Below, piece after piece: positions 15,894-24,816 of a DNA stretch of 64,000 nt. Position 1 is the stretch's first letter. Each line of letters begins with the position of its first letter. Below the pieces are notes generated by a model. It searched no databases. It was given only the letters and a program-made list of their open reading frames with translations, and was not told where the DNA came from. Source of the stretch: Hyphomicrobiales bacterium (GTDB taxonomy: Bacteria; Pseudomonadota; Alphaproteobacteria; Rhizobiales; Beijerinckiaceae). The stretch is from contig JAIXSM010000003.1 of NCBI GenBank assembly GCA_027484655.1, positions 60,953 through 124,952 on the forward strand, in the 5' to 3' direction. A program made the translations under genes and the position numbers.

Positions 15894-16292
15894 TTAACTT
15901 TTTTCGATTGGCGCCGGCAGCCGGGTTGGCGTCGGTTTGGCGGGATCGAGCGTGGCCCATCCCGTATCGCCGCCTGTAGGCGGCAACTCCCGCCGAACGC
16001 CCTTCTCCCGCAGGATAAAGGCCTTTGCGATCATCATGCCGCTGACTGGCGCGGTGATGAACAGAAACAGCGTGATAAGCGCCTCATGCGCCGTGAACTC
16101 GCCCTTGAGCCCGACAAAGTAAAGCAGCGAGCCAATCAGCAGCGCGCCGATGCCCAGCGTCGTCGCCTTCGTTGGCGCGTGGAGCCGCCGCATCATGTCC
16201 GGCAGGATCGCCAACCCCAGCGAGCCGATGAAGGTGAAGACCGCGCCAACCACGATCAGCAGCGCGACCAGGGCTTCGAGCACAAATGTCAT
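15894..16292 (-). CDS. mrpG: Na+/H+ (or K+/H+) antiporter subunit MrpG/PhaG
   Basis: A 132-residue membrane protein, last gene of the Mrp operon. The family pattern is GAVFTFIGSLGLAILPDMMRRLHAPTK split by short gaps, followed by TLGIGALLIGSLLYF and two further helices. A polar C-terminal tail of ~35 residues follows. MrpG is a small required subunit of the hetero-oligomeric monovalent cation/proton antiporter in the inner membrane. It starts four bases after the mrpF stop. Confidence 0.93.
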   Translation of the reverse strand: MTFVLEALVALLIVVGAVFTFIGSLGLAILPDMMRRLHAPTKATTLGIGALLIGSLLYFVGLKGEFTAHEALITLFLFITAPVSGMMIAKAFILREKGVRRELPPTGGDTGWATLDPAKPTPTRLPAPIEKS

Positions 16293-16296
16293 GGCG

Positions 16297-16566
16297 TCAC
16301 TCGATCACATTGCCGCGCAGGAAGAACTTGCAGAAGGAAACCGTCGTCAGGAATCCCACCATCGCGAACAGCAACGCCATCTCGAAATAGAGCGTGGTTC
16401 CGTACCAGATCCCCATCGCGACGATGATGCCAATCGCGTTGACGACGAGCGTGTCGAGGGCGAGAACCCGATCCAACGGATCGGGACCGGCGACCAGCCT
16501 GTAACCTGCAAGCAGGCAGGCAAGGGAGAGCAGCGCGAAGGCGAAGATGCACGCGAACGCAATCAT
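16297..16566 (-). CDS. mrpF: Na+/H+ (or K+/H+) antiporter subunit MrpF/PhaF
   Basis: An 89-residue protein with three membrane helices, the normal size for MrpF. The diagnostic GPDPLDRVLALDTLVVNAIG contains the conserved Pro-Asp-Arg loop after the first helix, and the last helices (EMALLFAMVGFLTTVSFCKF) also match. Its ATG overlaps the mrpE stop as ATGA, indicating translational coupling. It works with MrpE and MrpG as a structural part of the antiporter. Confidence 0.93.
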   Translation of the reverse strand: MIAFACIFAFALLSLACLLAGYRLVAGPDPLDRVLALDTLVVNAIGIIVAMGIWYGTTLYFEMALLFAMVGFLTTVSFCKFFLRGNVIE

Positions 16567-17054
16567 TCGAAGATCTCCTTGAGGCGACTTTCGTAGCGCT
16601 CCTTGATGCTGGCCACCACGCCGGCGGGATCGTCAGTTTCGAGGCAATGAACGAGGAGAAAGCGACCGTCTGCGGAGACGTCCGCCGTGAGAGTTCCCGG
16701 CGTCAGCGTAATCGTCCCTGCAAGAACCGCGATGGCCTCGGGCGAGCGGATATCCAGCGGCACCGTGACGAACTGCGATCGCATGGTGTCGCCGCGTCGG
16801 AACAGCACCAGCTTCGCCACGTCGATGTTGGATACGAGGATATCCTTCATCACGATCCCAAGGTACGGCGCCACGGCCCGCTTGCTTCGCACCACAGGAC
16901 GCACCGGCCAGAACGGCGTCGCGCACTTGGCGATCACAACACCAAGCACGACGCCGAGAGCGACCGAGCCAACCGACACCTCGTTGGCGAGCAACACCCA
17001 CACAAGCGCAAGAACCGCTGAGAGGATGGGACGTGGCAGGATCCAGCTGAGCAT
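16563..17054 (-). CDS. mrpE: Na+/H+ (or K+/H+) antiporter subunit MrpE/PhaE
   Basis: A 163-residue protein starting MLSWILPRPILSAVLALVW, five bases after the mrpD stop; the frame extends upstream into mrpD but that part is non-native. Two N-terminal helices are followed by a cytoplasmic domain with DILVSNIDVAKLVL and the MrpE signature LAGTITLTPGTLTADV. It ends overlapping mrpF. MrpE is the small subunit needed for full antiport activity and assembly. Confidence 0.93.
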   Translation of the reverse strand: MLSWILPRPILSAVLALVWVLLANEVSVGSVALGVVLGVVIAKCATPFWPVRPVVRSKRAVAPYLGIVMKDILVSNIDVAKLVLFRRGDTMRSQFVTVPLDIRSPEAIAVLAGTITLTPGTLTADVSADGRFLLVHCLETDDPAGVVASIKERYESRLKEIFE

Positions 17055-17059
17055 GGGCG

Positions 17060-18589
17060 TCACCGCTCTGCAATCTGGGTTGGGGATCGGCCAAGCACCG
17101 CGCGCACATAGGCGTCGCGATCCAGCGCCTGCGCAGCGGCGGCGTCCATGTGGCGCGTCACCGGCCCCGCAAAGACCGAGAGCAAACCGGTCATCGTCAC
17201 CAGCGCAAGCACACACGCAAGCGCCGGCAAGGATGTGACGACAGCAGGCCTGGCGTCAGCCGCAACCGTCTCGGCCTTCCAGAACAGCAGCGAGCCAGCA
17301 CGCGCGAACGCGATAATGATGGCGAGGCTCGTGGCGAGCACCGCTGTCCAGACCCACGCGCCCAACGCAGCGCCGCGCGTGGCGTCAAGCACCAACAGCT
17401 TGCCGATAAAGCCCGAGAGCGGCGGCATGCCGGACATGGACACGGCTGCGGCGAAGAAGACAGCTCCCATGAGAACGGCCTGCGCCATGGGCGGAGCCGT
17501 CACAAGAGCGCCCACGCCGCCACGCCGCTCCAGAATCAGATCAGCGATGAGAAACAGCGCCGCCGCAGCAAACGTGCTGTGGATCGCGTAATACAATGCG
17601 GCGGACAACCCGGCCTGGTCGAAACCCGCCAGCGCGGCAAGCAACGTCCCCATGGACCAGAGCACAGCGAACACAATCAGCCCGGCGAGCGACCGGCTGG
17701 CCAACGCGCCGATGGCGCCGAGAACCAGCGTCGCAATCGCCGCGGGCATGATCCACGGGGCGGCGAGATGGGTGACTGGGCCAGCGTCGGCGCCGAAGAT
17801 CAGGGAGTACACGCGGATGATGCAATAGGCGCCGACCTTCGTCATGATCGCGAACAGCGCCGCCGCAGGCGCGGAAGCGGCGCTATAGGCGGTGGGCAGC
17901 CACCAGTGCATCGGCGCCAGCGCGGCCTTGATGGCGAACACAAGAAACAACAGCAACGCCGAGACCTTCAGCAACGCGACATTGCCCTCGGAAGTGAGCG
18001 GCGCCCGCACAGCGAGGTCGGCCATATTCAGCGTGCCGGTGACGTTGTACATCAGGCTCACGGCGATCAGGAACAACACCGAGCCGAGCAAGTTAATGGC
18101 GACGTACTGGAAACCTGCCGTAATGCGTCGCGCCCCGCCGCCATGCAGCATCAACCCGTAGGATGCGATCAGCATCACTTCGAAGAAGACGAACAGGTTG
18201 AAGACGTCGCCTGTGAGGAAGGCGCCGTTGATGCCCATGAGCTGAAACTGGAACAGCGAGTGAAAGTGCTTGCCGCGCCGGTCCCAACCTGCGCACGCGT
18301 ACACGTTCACCAGCAGGGCGAGAATGGCGGTCAGAAGCACCATCGTGGCCGACAGGCGGTCGAGCACGAGCACAATGCCGAAGGGCGCCTCCCATGCGCC
18401 AAGCAGGTACGCGCGCGGCTGACCATCGGACGCAAGACCATAAAGCCCGGCCGCAATGGCCAGAAGCGCAACACTCGCAGCCACCGAAACGCCCCGGCGA
18501 ACCGCATGATCCTTCAGTCGCAAAAGGATCAGAAGCGGCGCGGCGACCGCGGGCAGCAGGATAGGCGCGATGATCCAGGAGGCATTCAT
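17060..18589 (-). CDS. mrpD: Na+/H+ (or K+/H+) antiporter subunit MrpD/PhaD
   Basis: A 509-residue polytopic membrane protein homologous to NuoM/NuoN of complex I. It carries the proton-channel signature as FFEVMLIASYGLMLHGG, the Lys-containing helix FAIKAALAPMHWWLPTAYSAA and the later GMPPLSGFIGKLLVL. With MrpA it forms the ion-translocating core. Its ATG overlaps the mrpC stop as ATGA. Length and motifs are typical. Confidence 0.95.
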   Translation of the reverse strand: MNASWIIAPILLPAVAAPLLILLRLKDHAVRRGVSVAASVALLAIAAGLYGLASDGQPRAYLLGAWEAPFGIVLVLDRLSATMVLLTAILALLVNVYACAGWDRRGKHFHSLFQFQLMGINGAFLTGDVFNLFVFFEVMLIASYGLMLHGGGARRITAGFQYVAINLLGSVLFLIAVSLMYNVTGTLNMADLAVRAPLTSEGNVALLKVSALLLFLVFAIKAALAPMHWWLPTAYSAASAPAAALFAIMTKVGAYCIIRVYSLIFGADAGPVTHLAAPWIMPAAIATLVLGAIGALASRSLAGLIVFAVLWSMGTLLAALAGFDQAGLSAALYYAIHSTFAAAALFLIADLILERRGGVGALVTAPPMAQAVLMGAVFFAAAVSMSGMPPLSGFIGKLLVLDATRGAALGAWVWTAVLATSLAIIIAFARAGSLLFWKAETVAADARPAVVTSLPALACVLALVTMTGLLSVFAGPVTRHMDAAAAQALDRDAYVRAVLGRSPTQIAER

Positions 18590-18957
18590 CGAACAACACT
18601 CTCCTTGTCATCCTTGATCGTGGCCTGCGGATCCTGCACCGCCTCTTCCACCGCATCGGAACCCGTTTCAAGGAAACTGCGCAGCGCCAGCACTACGATG
18701 AGCGCCGTCATGCCAAACGAGATCACGATAGCGGTGAGCACGAGGGCTTGAGGCAGCGGGTCAGCGTAGGCGCTCACGCCCTTCTCGAAGATGGGCGCCT
18801 GATTGATCGCCAGACGCCCCATGGAGAAGATGAACACGTTTACGGCATATGACAGCAGCGCAAGCCCAATGATGACCGGAAACATCTGACGGCGCAGCAA
18901 CAGGTAAACGCCGGAGGCCGTGAGCGCGCCTATGCCGGTTGAGACGAGATACTCCAC
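18586..18957 (-). CDS. mrpC: Na+/H+ (or K+/H+) antiporter subunit MrpC/PhaC
   Basis: About 123 residues, NuoK-like, with three helices and the signature LPQALVLTAIVISFGMTALI. The start is GTG at 18957, one base after the stop of the fused mrpAB gene, with GGGAGGG upstream; a longer in-frame N-terminus inside mrpAB is Arg-rich and rejected. It overlaps mrpD by four bases. The ~25-residue polar tail after the last helix is normal for the family. Confidence 0.93.
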   Translation of the reverse strand: MEYLVSTGIGALTASGVYLLLRRQMFPVIIGLALLSYAVNVFIFSMGRLAINQAPIFEKGVSAYADPLPQALVLTAIVISFGMTALIVVLALRSFLETGSDAVEEAVQDPQATIKDDKESVVR

Positions 18958-18958
18958 G

Positions 18959-21811
18959 TCAGCCCTCCCTGCCAGCGCCTGTGGCGCGCTCGCCATATCC
19001 ACGACCAAGCGGACCTTCCGGCGTCGCGGCGCGTTCGGCGCGCGCTTCAACGCGCGCGATCTGCGCCAGCGCGACAATCACCGTGCCGACCACCGTGAGA
19101 AACACGCCAAGATCGAACGCCATCGCGGACGCAAGTTCAATTTGCCCAACAAGCGGTATGTGAAAATAGCCGAATGTGCTTGTCAGGAAGGGCCGCCCGA
19201 ACACGAAAGCGGCGGCGCCCGTGGCCCCGGCTATCAGTACGCCCGCGCCAAGCAACGTATGCGCATTGATCCGGCTCCGGCGCGCAGCCCACCCGTAGCC
19301 GCTGGCGAGCGCCTGCATCAGCAGCGCAATCGCCACCACGAGCCCGGCGATGAACCCGCCGCCCGGCTGGTTATGGCCGCGCAGGAAGATGTAAACGCCG
19401 ACGACCAGCGCAAGTGGAAGCAGCACGCGCGTCGCCACCACCAGAAGCAGCGGATGCGCATCGGCGCTTTCGACACCCTGTCGCATGGCCGCGAGCCGGC
19501 GCGCGGCCTCACCGCGCAGCGCGCTGTCCAGCAGTGCATAAATCGCAAGCGCCGCAATGCAAAGCACGATGATTTCGCCGAAAGTGTCGAAGCCGCGAAT
19601 GTCAACGAGGATCACATTCACCACGTTGGTCCCGCCGCCCTGCGGCTTGGACTCGGCAATATGATAATCCGCGATGCTCGCCACATCCCGCGTCATGGCG
19701 GCGAAACTCAGAAATGCGACGCCAGCGCCGCACGCGAGCGCCAGCGCCCCGTCCCGAACGTTGCGCGGAACGCTGGTCTCGCGCGGCGTCTCCCTGGGCA
19801 GCAGATTAAGCGCGAGCAGCAGCAGGATCGTGGTGACAACCTCGACAGAAATCTGCGTGAGCGCGAGATCTGGCGCCGAGAACTGGATGAAAGCAACGCA
19901 GACGACGACGCCGATAACGCTTGTGACGATGAGAGCCAGCAGGCGGTCGCCATGGCGCATCACAAGCGCAACGCAGGAAGCGACCAGGAACGCCCACATG
20001 ACAGCCGCTGGCGCGTTGATCGGCAGCGTCTCGCGGGCCCCCGCCGCGTGGGTCGCGGTGAAAAAGCCGGCCGCACCAACGACCACAACAGCGCTCAGCA
20101 TGGCGGCCAAATAGGACGGCAGCGACTCCGAGTGCAATCGCGCGTTCAGGCTTCGCGAAGCGCCGACGACGTTGGCCAGTCCCCGCTCGAAGAGACGACG
20201 CCCATCCGGGCGCGGCGCCGACCGGCGGGCCGCGTCAATGCGCGCGTGAAACCGCCAGACAAAATAGCCTCCCACGAACGCGATGACGCTAACGATAAGC
20301 GCAGGCGTCAGGCCATGCCAAAGGGCGGGCTTGAACGCGTCGATGGGGCCGCCCACAACAGCCGCGGCCGTGCGCGACACCAGCGGGGCGGCGAACGTCA
20401 TCGGCGCAAGACCAACCAGGATCACCGGCGCCACGAGCACAGCGACCGGCCCCCACATGCCTGCGGGAGGCTCATGGGGATGGTGCGGATAGTCATGCCG
20501 CTCCGGCCCGAGGTAAGCGGAAACGCCCAGCCGCGCGGAATAAGCGACCGAAAGCAACGCCGCAAGACCGGCCAGCCCGGGCATCAGCCACGGTAAGCCG
20601 GCGTAATTCGCGGTGAACGCCGCCTCCAGCATCATCTCCTTGGAGAGGAACCCGTTGAGCAGAGGCACGCCCGCCATCGCGGCGGAAGCAATGAGAGCAA
20701 GCGCGCCGCTGATCGGCATCAGCGCGCGCAGGCCGCCGAGCCGGCGAATGTCCCGTGTCCCGGTTTCATGATCCACAATGCCGACGCTCATAAACAGCGC
20801 GGCCTTGAACGCGGCATGGTTGAAGATGTGAAAGATGGCGACAGTCGCGGCGGCCGTCGTCCCGAAGCCCAGAAGCATCGTCATGAGCCCAAGGTGGCTC
20901 ACGGTGGAGTATGCGAGGATCGCTTTCAGATCATCCTTGAACAGAGCAATCCACGCGCCCACAAGCATGGTCACGAGGCCAACGCCGGATACGATCAAGA
21001 ACCAGGCTTCCGTTCCAGCCAGCGCGGGCCACAGGCGCGCCAGCAGAAACACGCCGGCCTTCACCATCGTCGCGGAGTGAAGATAGGCGGACACCGGCGT
21101 GGGCGCCGCCATGGCGTGCGGCAGCCAGAAATGAAACGGAAACTGCGCAGACTTCGCGAAGGCCCCGACGAGGATCAACAGCAGCGCGGGCATGTAGAGC
21201 GAAGAGGCGCGGATGGCCTCGCCGCGCTTGATGATCTCGCTGATTTCATAAGTACCGGCCGCCTGCCCGAGCAGCAGCAGACCCGCGATGAGCGCGAGCC
21301 CACCACCACCTGTGATCGCCAGCGCCATGCGGGCGCCGCGGCGCCCCTCCTCCGACTGGCGCCAGAAGCCGATCAGCAGGAACGACGAAAGGCTCGTCAG
21401 CTCCCAGAAGATCGCGAGCAACAGCACGTTGTCGCTCAGCGCCACGCCCAGCATCGCGCCCTGAAAGAGAAGCAGGTAGGCGAAGAAGCGCCCCATGGAG
21501 TCGTCGGGCGAGAGATAAAACCTCGCATAGACGATGATAAGTACGCCAATGGTCAGGATCAGGCCGGCAAAGAAGAGCCCGAGACCGTCAAGAAAGAAAC
21601 TGAAGGAGAGCCCAACCTGCGGAACCCAGGGGATCGCGGAACGAAGAACATCCCCCGCCCACACCGCCGGAGCCTGCGTGAGAAGAACCGCCAGCGCCGC
21701 CGCTGAGGCCCCCGCGGTCGCAAGCGCGCATGCAGTCCTTCCGCCCCGCGCTGCGAGCGGCGCCACCAGCGCAGCCAGAAACGGGATCAGACACACCAGA
21801 GCGATGCTCAT
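18959..21811 (-). CDS. mrpA: Fused Na+/H+ (or K+/H+) antiporter subunits MrpA-MrpB (PhaAB)
   Basis: About 950 residues, first gene of the six-gene mrpAB-C-D-E-F-G operon. Residues ~1-760 are the MrpA/NuoL-like core: LLAIFWELTSLSSFLLIGFW, FAKSAQFPFHFWLPHAMAAP, TPVSAYLHSATMVKAG, then the MrpA-specific C-terminal helices with DLALTQISVEVVTTILLLLAL. The last ~150 residues are an MrpB domain (LLPLALVVGVYIFLRGHNQPGGGFIAG split by gaps). Fusion of A and B is characteristic of the Pha-type systems of rhizobia. The operon exchanges Na+ or K+ for protons and supports pH and salt homeostasis. I chose the ATG (MSIALVCLIPFLAALVAPLA); a GTG 24 bases upstream is possible. Confidence 0.94.
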   Translation of the reverse strand: MSIALVCLIPFLAALVAPLAARGGRTACALATAGASAAALAVLLTQAPAVWAGDVLRSAIPWVPQVGLSFSFFLDGLGLFFAGLILTIGVLIIVYARFYLSPDDSMGRFFAYLLLFQGAMLGVALSDNVLLLAIFWELTSLSSFLLIGFWRQSEEGRRGARMALAITGGGGLALIAGLLLLGQAAGTYEISEIIKRGEAIRASSLYMPALLLILVGAFAKSAQFPFHFWLPHAMAAPTPVSAYLHSATMVKAGVFLLARLWPALAGTEAWFLIVSGVGLVTMLVGAWIALFKDDLKAILAYSTVSHLGLMTMLLGFGTTAAATVAIFHIFNHAAFKAALFMSVGIVDHETGTRDIRRLGGLRALMPISGALALIASAAMAGVPLLNGFLSKEMMLEAAFTANYAGLPWLMPGLAGLAALLSVAYSARLGVSAYLGPERHDYPHHPHEPPAGMWGPVAVLVAPVILVGLAPMTFAAPLVSRTAAAVVGGPIDAFKPALWHGLTPALIVSVIAFVGGYFVWRFHARIDAARRSAPRPDGRRLFERGLANVVGASRSLNARLHSESLPSYLAAMLSAVVVVGAAGFFTATHAAGARETLPINAPAAVMWAFLVASCVALVMRHGDRLLALIVTSVIGVVVCVAFIQFSAPDLALTQISVEVVTTILLLLALNLLPRETPRETSVPRNVRDGALALACGAGVAFLSFAAMTRDVASIADYHIAESKPQGGGTNVVNVILVDIRGFDTFGEIIVLCIAALAIYALLDSALRGEAARRLAAMRQGVESADAHPLLLVVATRVLLPLALVVGVYIFLRGHNQPGGGFIAGLVVAIALLMQALASGYGWAARRSRINAHTLLGAGVLIAGATGAAAFVFGRPFLTSTFGYFHIPLVGQIELASAMAFDLGVFLTVVGTVIVALAQIARVEARAERAATPEGPLGRGYGERATGAGREG

Positions 21812-21998
21812 CCAGTAACCCCGACGTCCCTTCACGCCCCCGGGTTGATCCCGGACGACCCCTCATGCCCGCCGGCGCCCAACCATCACTGGATTGCGCG
21901 CGCCAACCGGACCGACGCCGCACATTGCCTCGCGACGCGAAGCCTCGCAAGCAAACTCGGAACCTTTATCGAGGCTGTGGAAAAGCCGTCGGCCGGCG

Positions 21999-23516
21999 TC
22001 ACGCGGGGTTCGCGGCCACATGCTCCTTGACGACCCGCCCGTCGGAATCGACTTCCTGAAGCAGGACGTCATAGCCCCAGAGCATTGCGACATAGCGGAG
22101 CACCTTCCGCGCTTCGCCCTCGTCAAGAAACCCGCGGTCAAGTAACTTGTGCCGGAGGATCAGTTTCCGGTCGCCCGCCAGATCAACCGAGTGCACCTCG
22201 ATCAGCGGCTCGCTGTGGGACAGTTCGCAGCTTCTCGCCAGTGCCGACCGCACGCGGGCATACCCGCGCTCATCGTGGATTGACTCCACCAGAAGGGTCG
22301 CCTCATCGGGATCGTCCACCACGTGGAAGAGACGAAAGTCGCGGATCACTTTCGGTGAAAGATACTGGAGAATAAAACTCTCATCACGATAGTTCGCCCA
22401 GATGTTCCGCAAGGCGCCCATGGGGTCGCCGCACCCGGCGATGTCCGGCATCCATGTGCGGTCCTCATTGTCGGGCGCGGCGCAAGCGCGCTGGATGTCT
22501 CGCATCATCGCAAAGCCCAGCGCATAGGGATTGAGGCCGCCAAATTGCGGCTCCCTGAAACCCGGCTGCATCACGACATTTGTGTGCGAGGCGAGAAATT
22601 CAAGAAACGCGCCATCCGTAATCCGGCCGGTTTTGTGCAGGCGGTTCATAATCTCGTAGTGGACGAACGTGGCCGCCCCCTCGTTCATGATCTTCGTGAG
22701 CCGCTGCGGATAAAAGTACTGCGCCATCAGACGCACGATGCGAAGAATCTCACGCTGCCAGGACTGGAGCTTGGGCGCATTCTTTTCCAGAAAGTAAAGA
22801 ATATTCTCCTGCGGCAACTCCAGAAGCTTGCGAAGAAGCGCGCTGTCGTCGCGAGCTGCAGGCGGTTTCGCGCCTTGCGGCAAGGTGCGCCACAGCTCGC
22901 TGTAGATGCGCTCGTCGTTCATGCGGCGCTCACGCTCGCGCACCTCTTCCGAGCGCAGATCGGGCCGGCGGCGCCGGCGCGCGGAGTTAACGCCCTGCGC
23001 CATCAGCGCGTGCGCAGCGTCCAGCACCTGCTCCACGGCGCTCACGCCATACCGCTCCTCGCAACTGGCGATGAAGCTGCGCGCGAACACAAGGTAATCA
23101 AGGATGCCGTTAGGATCCGTCCAGTCGCGGAATGTATAGTTATTTTTAAAGAAGTGATTATGCCCGAAGGCGGCATGGGCGATGACGAGCGTCTGCATCG
23201 TCATCGTATTGCCTTCCATGATATAGGAAATGCACGGGCTCGAATTGATGACGATCTCGTACGCGAGGCCAGAGTAACCCTTTCGATAGGCTTGCTCGCT
23301 CTGGACAAAGCTCTTTCCGAACGACCAATGCGAATAGTAGATCGGCATTCCTGTGGCGGCGTACGCATCGAGCATCTGCTCGGACGTGATCACCTCGATC
23401 TGGTTCGGATAGACATCCAGTCCCAGTTCGCCGATGGCGATCCTCTCGATTTCATCGTGCACGCGCTGGATCGTGTCGAAGGTCCAGTCGGCGCCTTCGT
23501 AAAGCAGGCCCGTCAT
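21999..23516 (-). CDS. SpoVR family protein (YcgB-like)
   Basis: A 505-residue cytoplasmic protein of the SpoVR family. Family blocks are WSFGKSFVQSEQAYRKGYSG, AYEIVINSSPCISYIMEGN and the His-rich HAAFGHNHFFKNNYTF, plus EGAATFVHYEIMNRLHKTG and NPYALGFAMMRDIQR. In Proteobacteria it accompanies prkA (yeaG) and yeaH, as here, and is linked to stress or starvation responses; its biochemical role is unknown. The ATG overlaps the yeaH stop as ATGA. No sporulation genes are implied despite the name. Confidence 0.95.
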   Translation of the reverse strand: MTGLLYEGADWTFDTIQRVHDEIERIAIGELGLDVYPNQIEVITSEQMLDAYAATGMPIYYSHWSFGKSFVQSEQAYRKGYSGLAYEIVINSSPCISYIMEGNTMTMQTLVIAHAAFGHNHFFKNNYTFRDWTDPNGILDYLVFARSFIASCEERYGVSAVEQVLDAAHALMAQGVNSARRRRRPDLRSEEVRERERRMNDERIYSELWRTLPQGAKPPAARDDSALLRKLLELPQENILYFLEKNAPKLQSWQREILRIVRLMAQYFYPQRLTKIMNEGAATFVHYEIMNRLHKTGRITDGAFLEFLASHTNVVMQPGFREPQFGGLNPYALGFAMMRDIQRACAAPDNEDRTWMPDIAGCGDPMGALRNIWANYRDESFILQYLSPKVIRDFRLFHVVDDPDEATLLVESIHDERGYARVRSALARSCELSHSEPLIEVHSVDLAGDRKLILRHKLLDRGFLDEGEARKVLRYVAMLWGYDVLLQEVDSDGRVVKEHVAANPA

Positions 23517-24787
23517 GGAATGGCTCCGACAGGCTGCCTCTGAAACAGCTCTCGAAACACTGGATAAATCTCCTCGCGTGTCGCCACGCGGCGCATAGCG
23601 GGTTCTTCCTCACCGATGTTTTTGTAATTCTTCCACAGCGAAGACATGCCCACCTCGCGCCCGGGCTCGCCCACCTCGATGTACGCGAAGTACTGACAAA
23701 CAGGCAGAACTTGCTTGCTTAGAAGTTCGACGGTTTCGTAATTGTCGGCGCGTTCGTTGTCGCCGTCGGACGCCTGCGCGGCGTAGATGTTCCAGTCGTC
23801 CACCTGATAGCGCTCGGCCACAATGCGCATCATCTCGCGAAAAGCGGTTGACACGCGGGTTCCGCCGGTCTCCCGACTGTGGAAAAACGTCTGCTCGTCC
23901 ACCTCCCTCGCCTCATCGGTGTGCCGAATGAAGACCACCTCCACATGCTCATATCGCTTGTTGAGAAAAACGTAGAGCAACATGAAGAAGCGCTTGGCGA
24001 GATCCTTCATGTGCTCCGTCATCGAGCCCGACACATCCATCAAGCAAAACATCGCCGCCTGCGCGATGGGTCGCGGCGTCTCCTCAAAACGACGGTAACG
24101 AATATCGATCGGGTCAATGTACGGGATCATTTTCAAACGCCGGCGAAGCTCGCTCACGCGTTCGCGCAGCGCCGCCAAGTCCAGTTCGGGTGCGCCGGTG
24201 CGCTCCCCGTCTTCAAGTTCGCGTTCGAGCGCGGCGATTTCCTCAGGGCGCGGGCGCGACAGCGCCATGCGCCGGGCCAACGCATTGCGCATGGTGCGCG
24301 TGATCGCGAGGTTGGCGGGAGAACCTTGCGTGGCGAATCCCGCGCGACGCACGCCCTCTGCCTTCATCGTGGCGAGCTTGCGCCGCTCGAGGTGCGGCAA
24401 CTCAAGGTCTTCCAGAAAAAAGTCGAGGAACTCGTCCGCCGAAAGGACGATGCTGAATTGATCCTCGCCGGAGCCACGACCGGGATCAGACCCGCGTCCG
24501 CTGGGGCCGCCGCCGGGCGGCCGCGGAATGCGGTCGCCTTCGAGGAACTCCTCGTTGCCGGGAAACACCTGATCCCGCAGGCCGAACGAGCCACGCCGGA
24601 AGTGCGGCTCCTCAATCCCCGTGGCGGGGATAACAATGGCGCCGCCCTCTTCCAGCTCCCGGATAGAGCGCGAGGCAGACGCGTCGCTCACGGCCTTGCG
24701 GATGATGGCGCGGGCTCTGCGAAGGAACCTCTGCCGGTTCGGCAGGCTCTTTCCGGATGGATTCAGCCGCTTGTCGATCAACTGCAT
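23513..24787 (-). CDS. yeaH: YeaH/YhbH family protein (DUF444, VWA-like)
   Basis: A 424-residue protein, second in prkA-yeaH-spoVR. The start MQLIDKRLNPSGKSLPNRQR matches the family, and the chosen ATG has AGGAGA upstream. A VWA-like fold is indicated by the MIDAS-type FCLMDVSGSMTEHMKDLAKR and by HTDEAREVDEQTFFHSRETGGTR in two parts. A Gly/Arg-rich low-complexity region (PPGGGPSGRGSDPG) sits at about residues 88-105. In E. coli YeaH works with the PrkA-like kinase YeaG in responses to nitrogen starvation. Overlap with spoVR indicates coupling. Confidence 0.95.
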   Translation of the reverse strand: MQLIDKRLNPSGKSLPNRQRFLRRARAIIRKAVSDASASRSIRELEEGGAIVIPATGIEEPHFRRGSFGLRDQVFPGNEEFLEGDRIPRPPGGGPSGRGSDPGRGSGEDQFSIVLSADEFLDFFLEDLELPHLERRKLATMKAEGVRRAGFATQGSPANLAITRTMRNALARRMALSRPRPEEIAALERELEDGERTGAPELDLAALRERVSELRRRLKMIPYIDPIDIRYRRFEETPRPIAQAAMFCLMDVSGSMTEHMKDLAKRFFMLLYVFLNKRYEHVEVVFIRHTDEAREVDEQTFFHSRETGGTRVSTAFREMMRIVAERYQVDDWNIYAAQASDGDNERADNYETVELLSKQVLPVCQYFAYIEVGEPGREVGMSSLWKNYKNIGEEEPAMRRVATREEIYPVFRELFQRQPVGAIP

Positions 24788-24816
24788 CCGCGGGCTCTCC
24801 TGTCATGCGCTTGGCA

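Noticed and set aside
17150..20596. Two plus-strand open frames of over 500 residues opposite the mrp operon
   Set aside because: Arg/His/Gln-rich shadows; the minus strand encodes MrpA-D with complete motifs and coupled starts.
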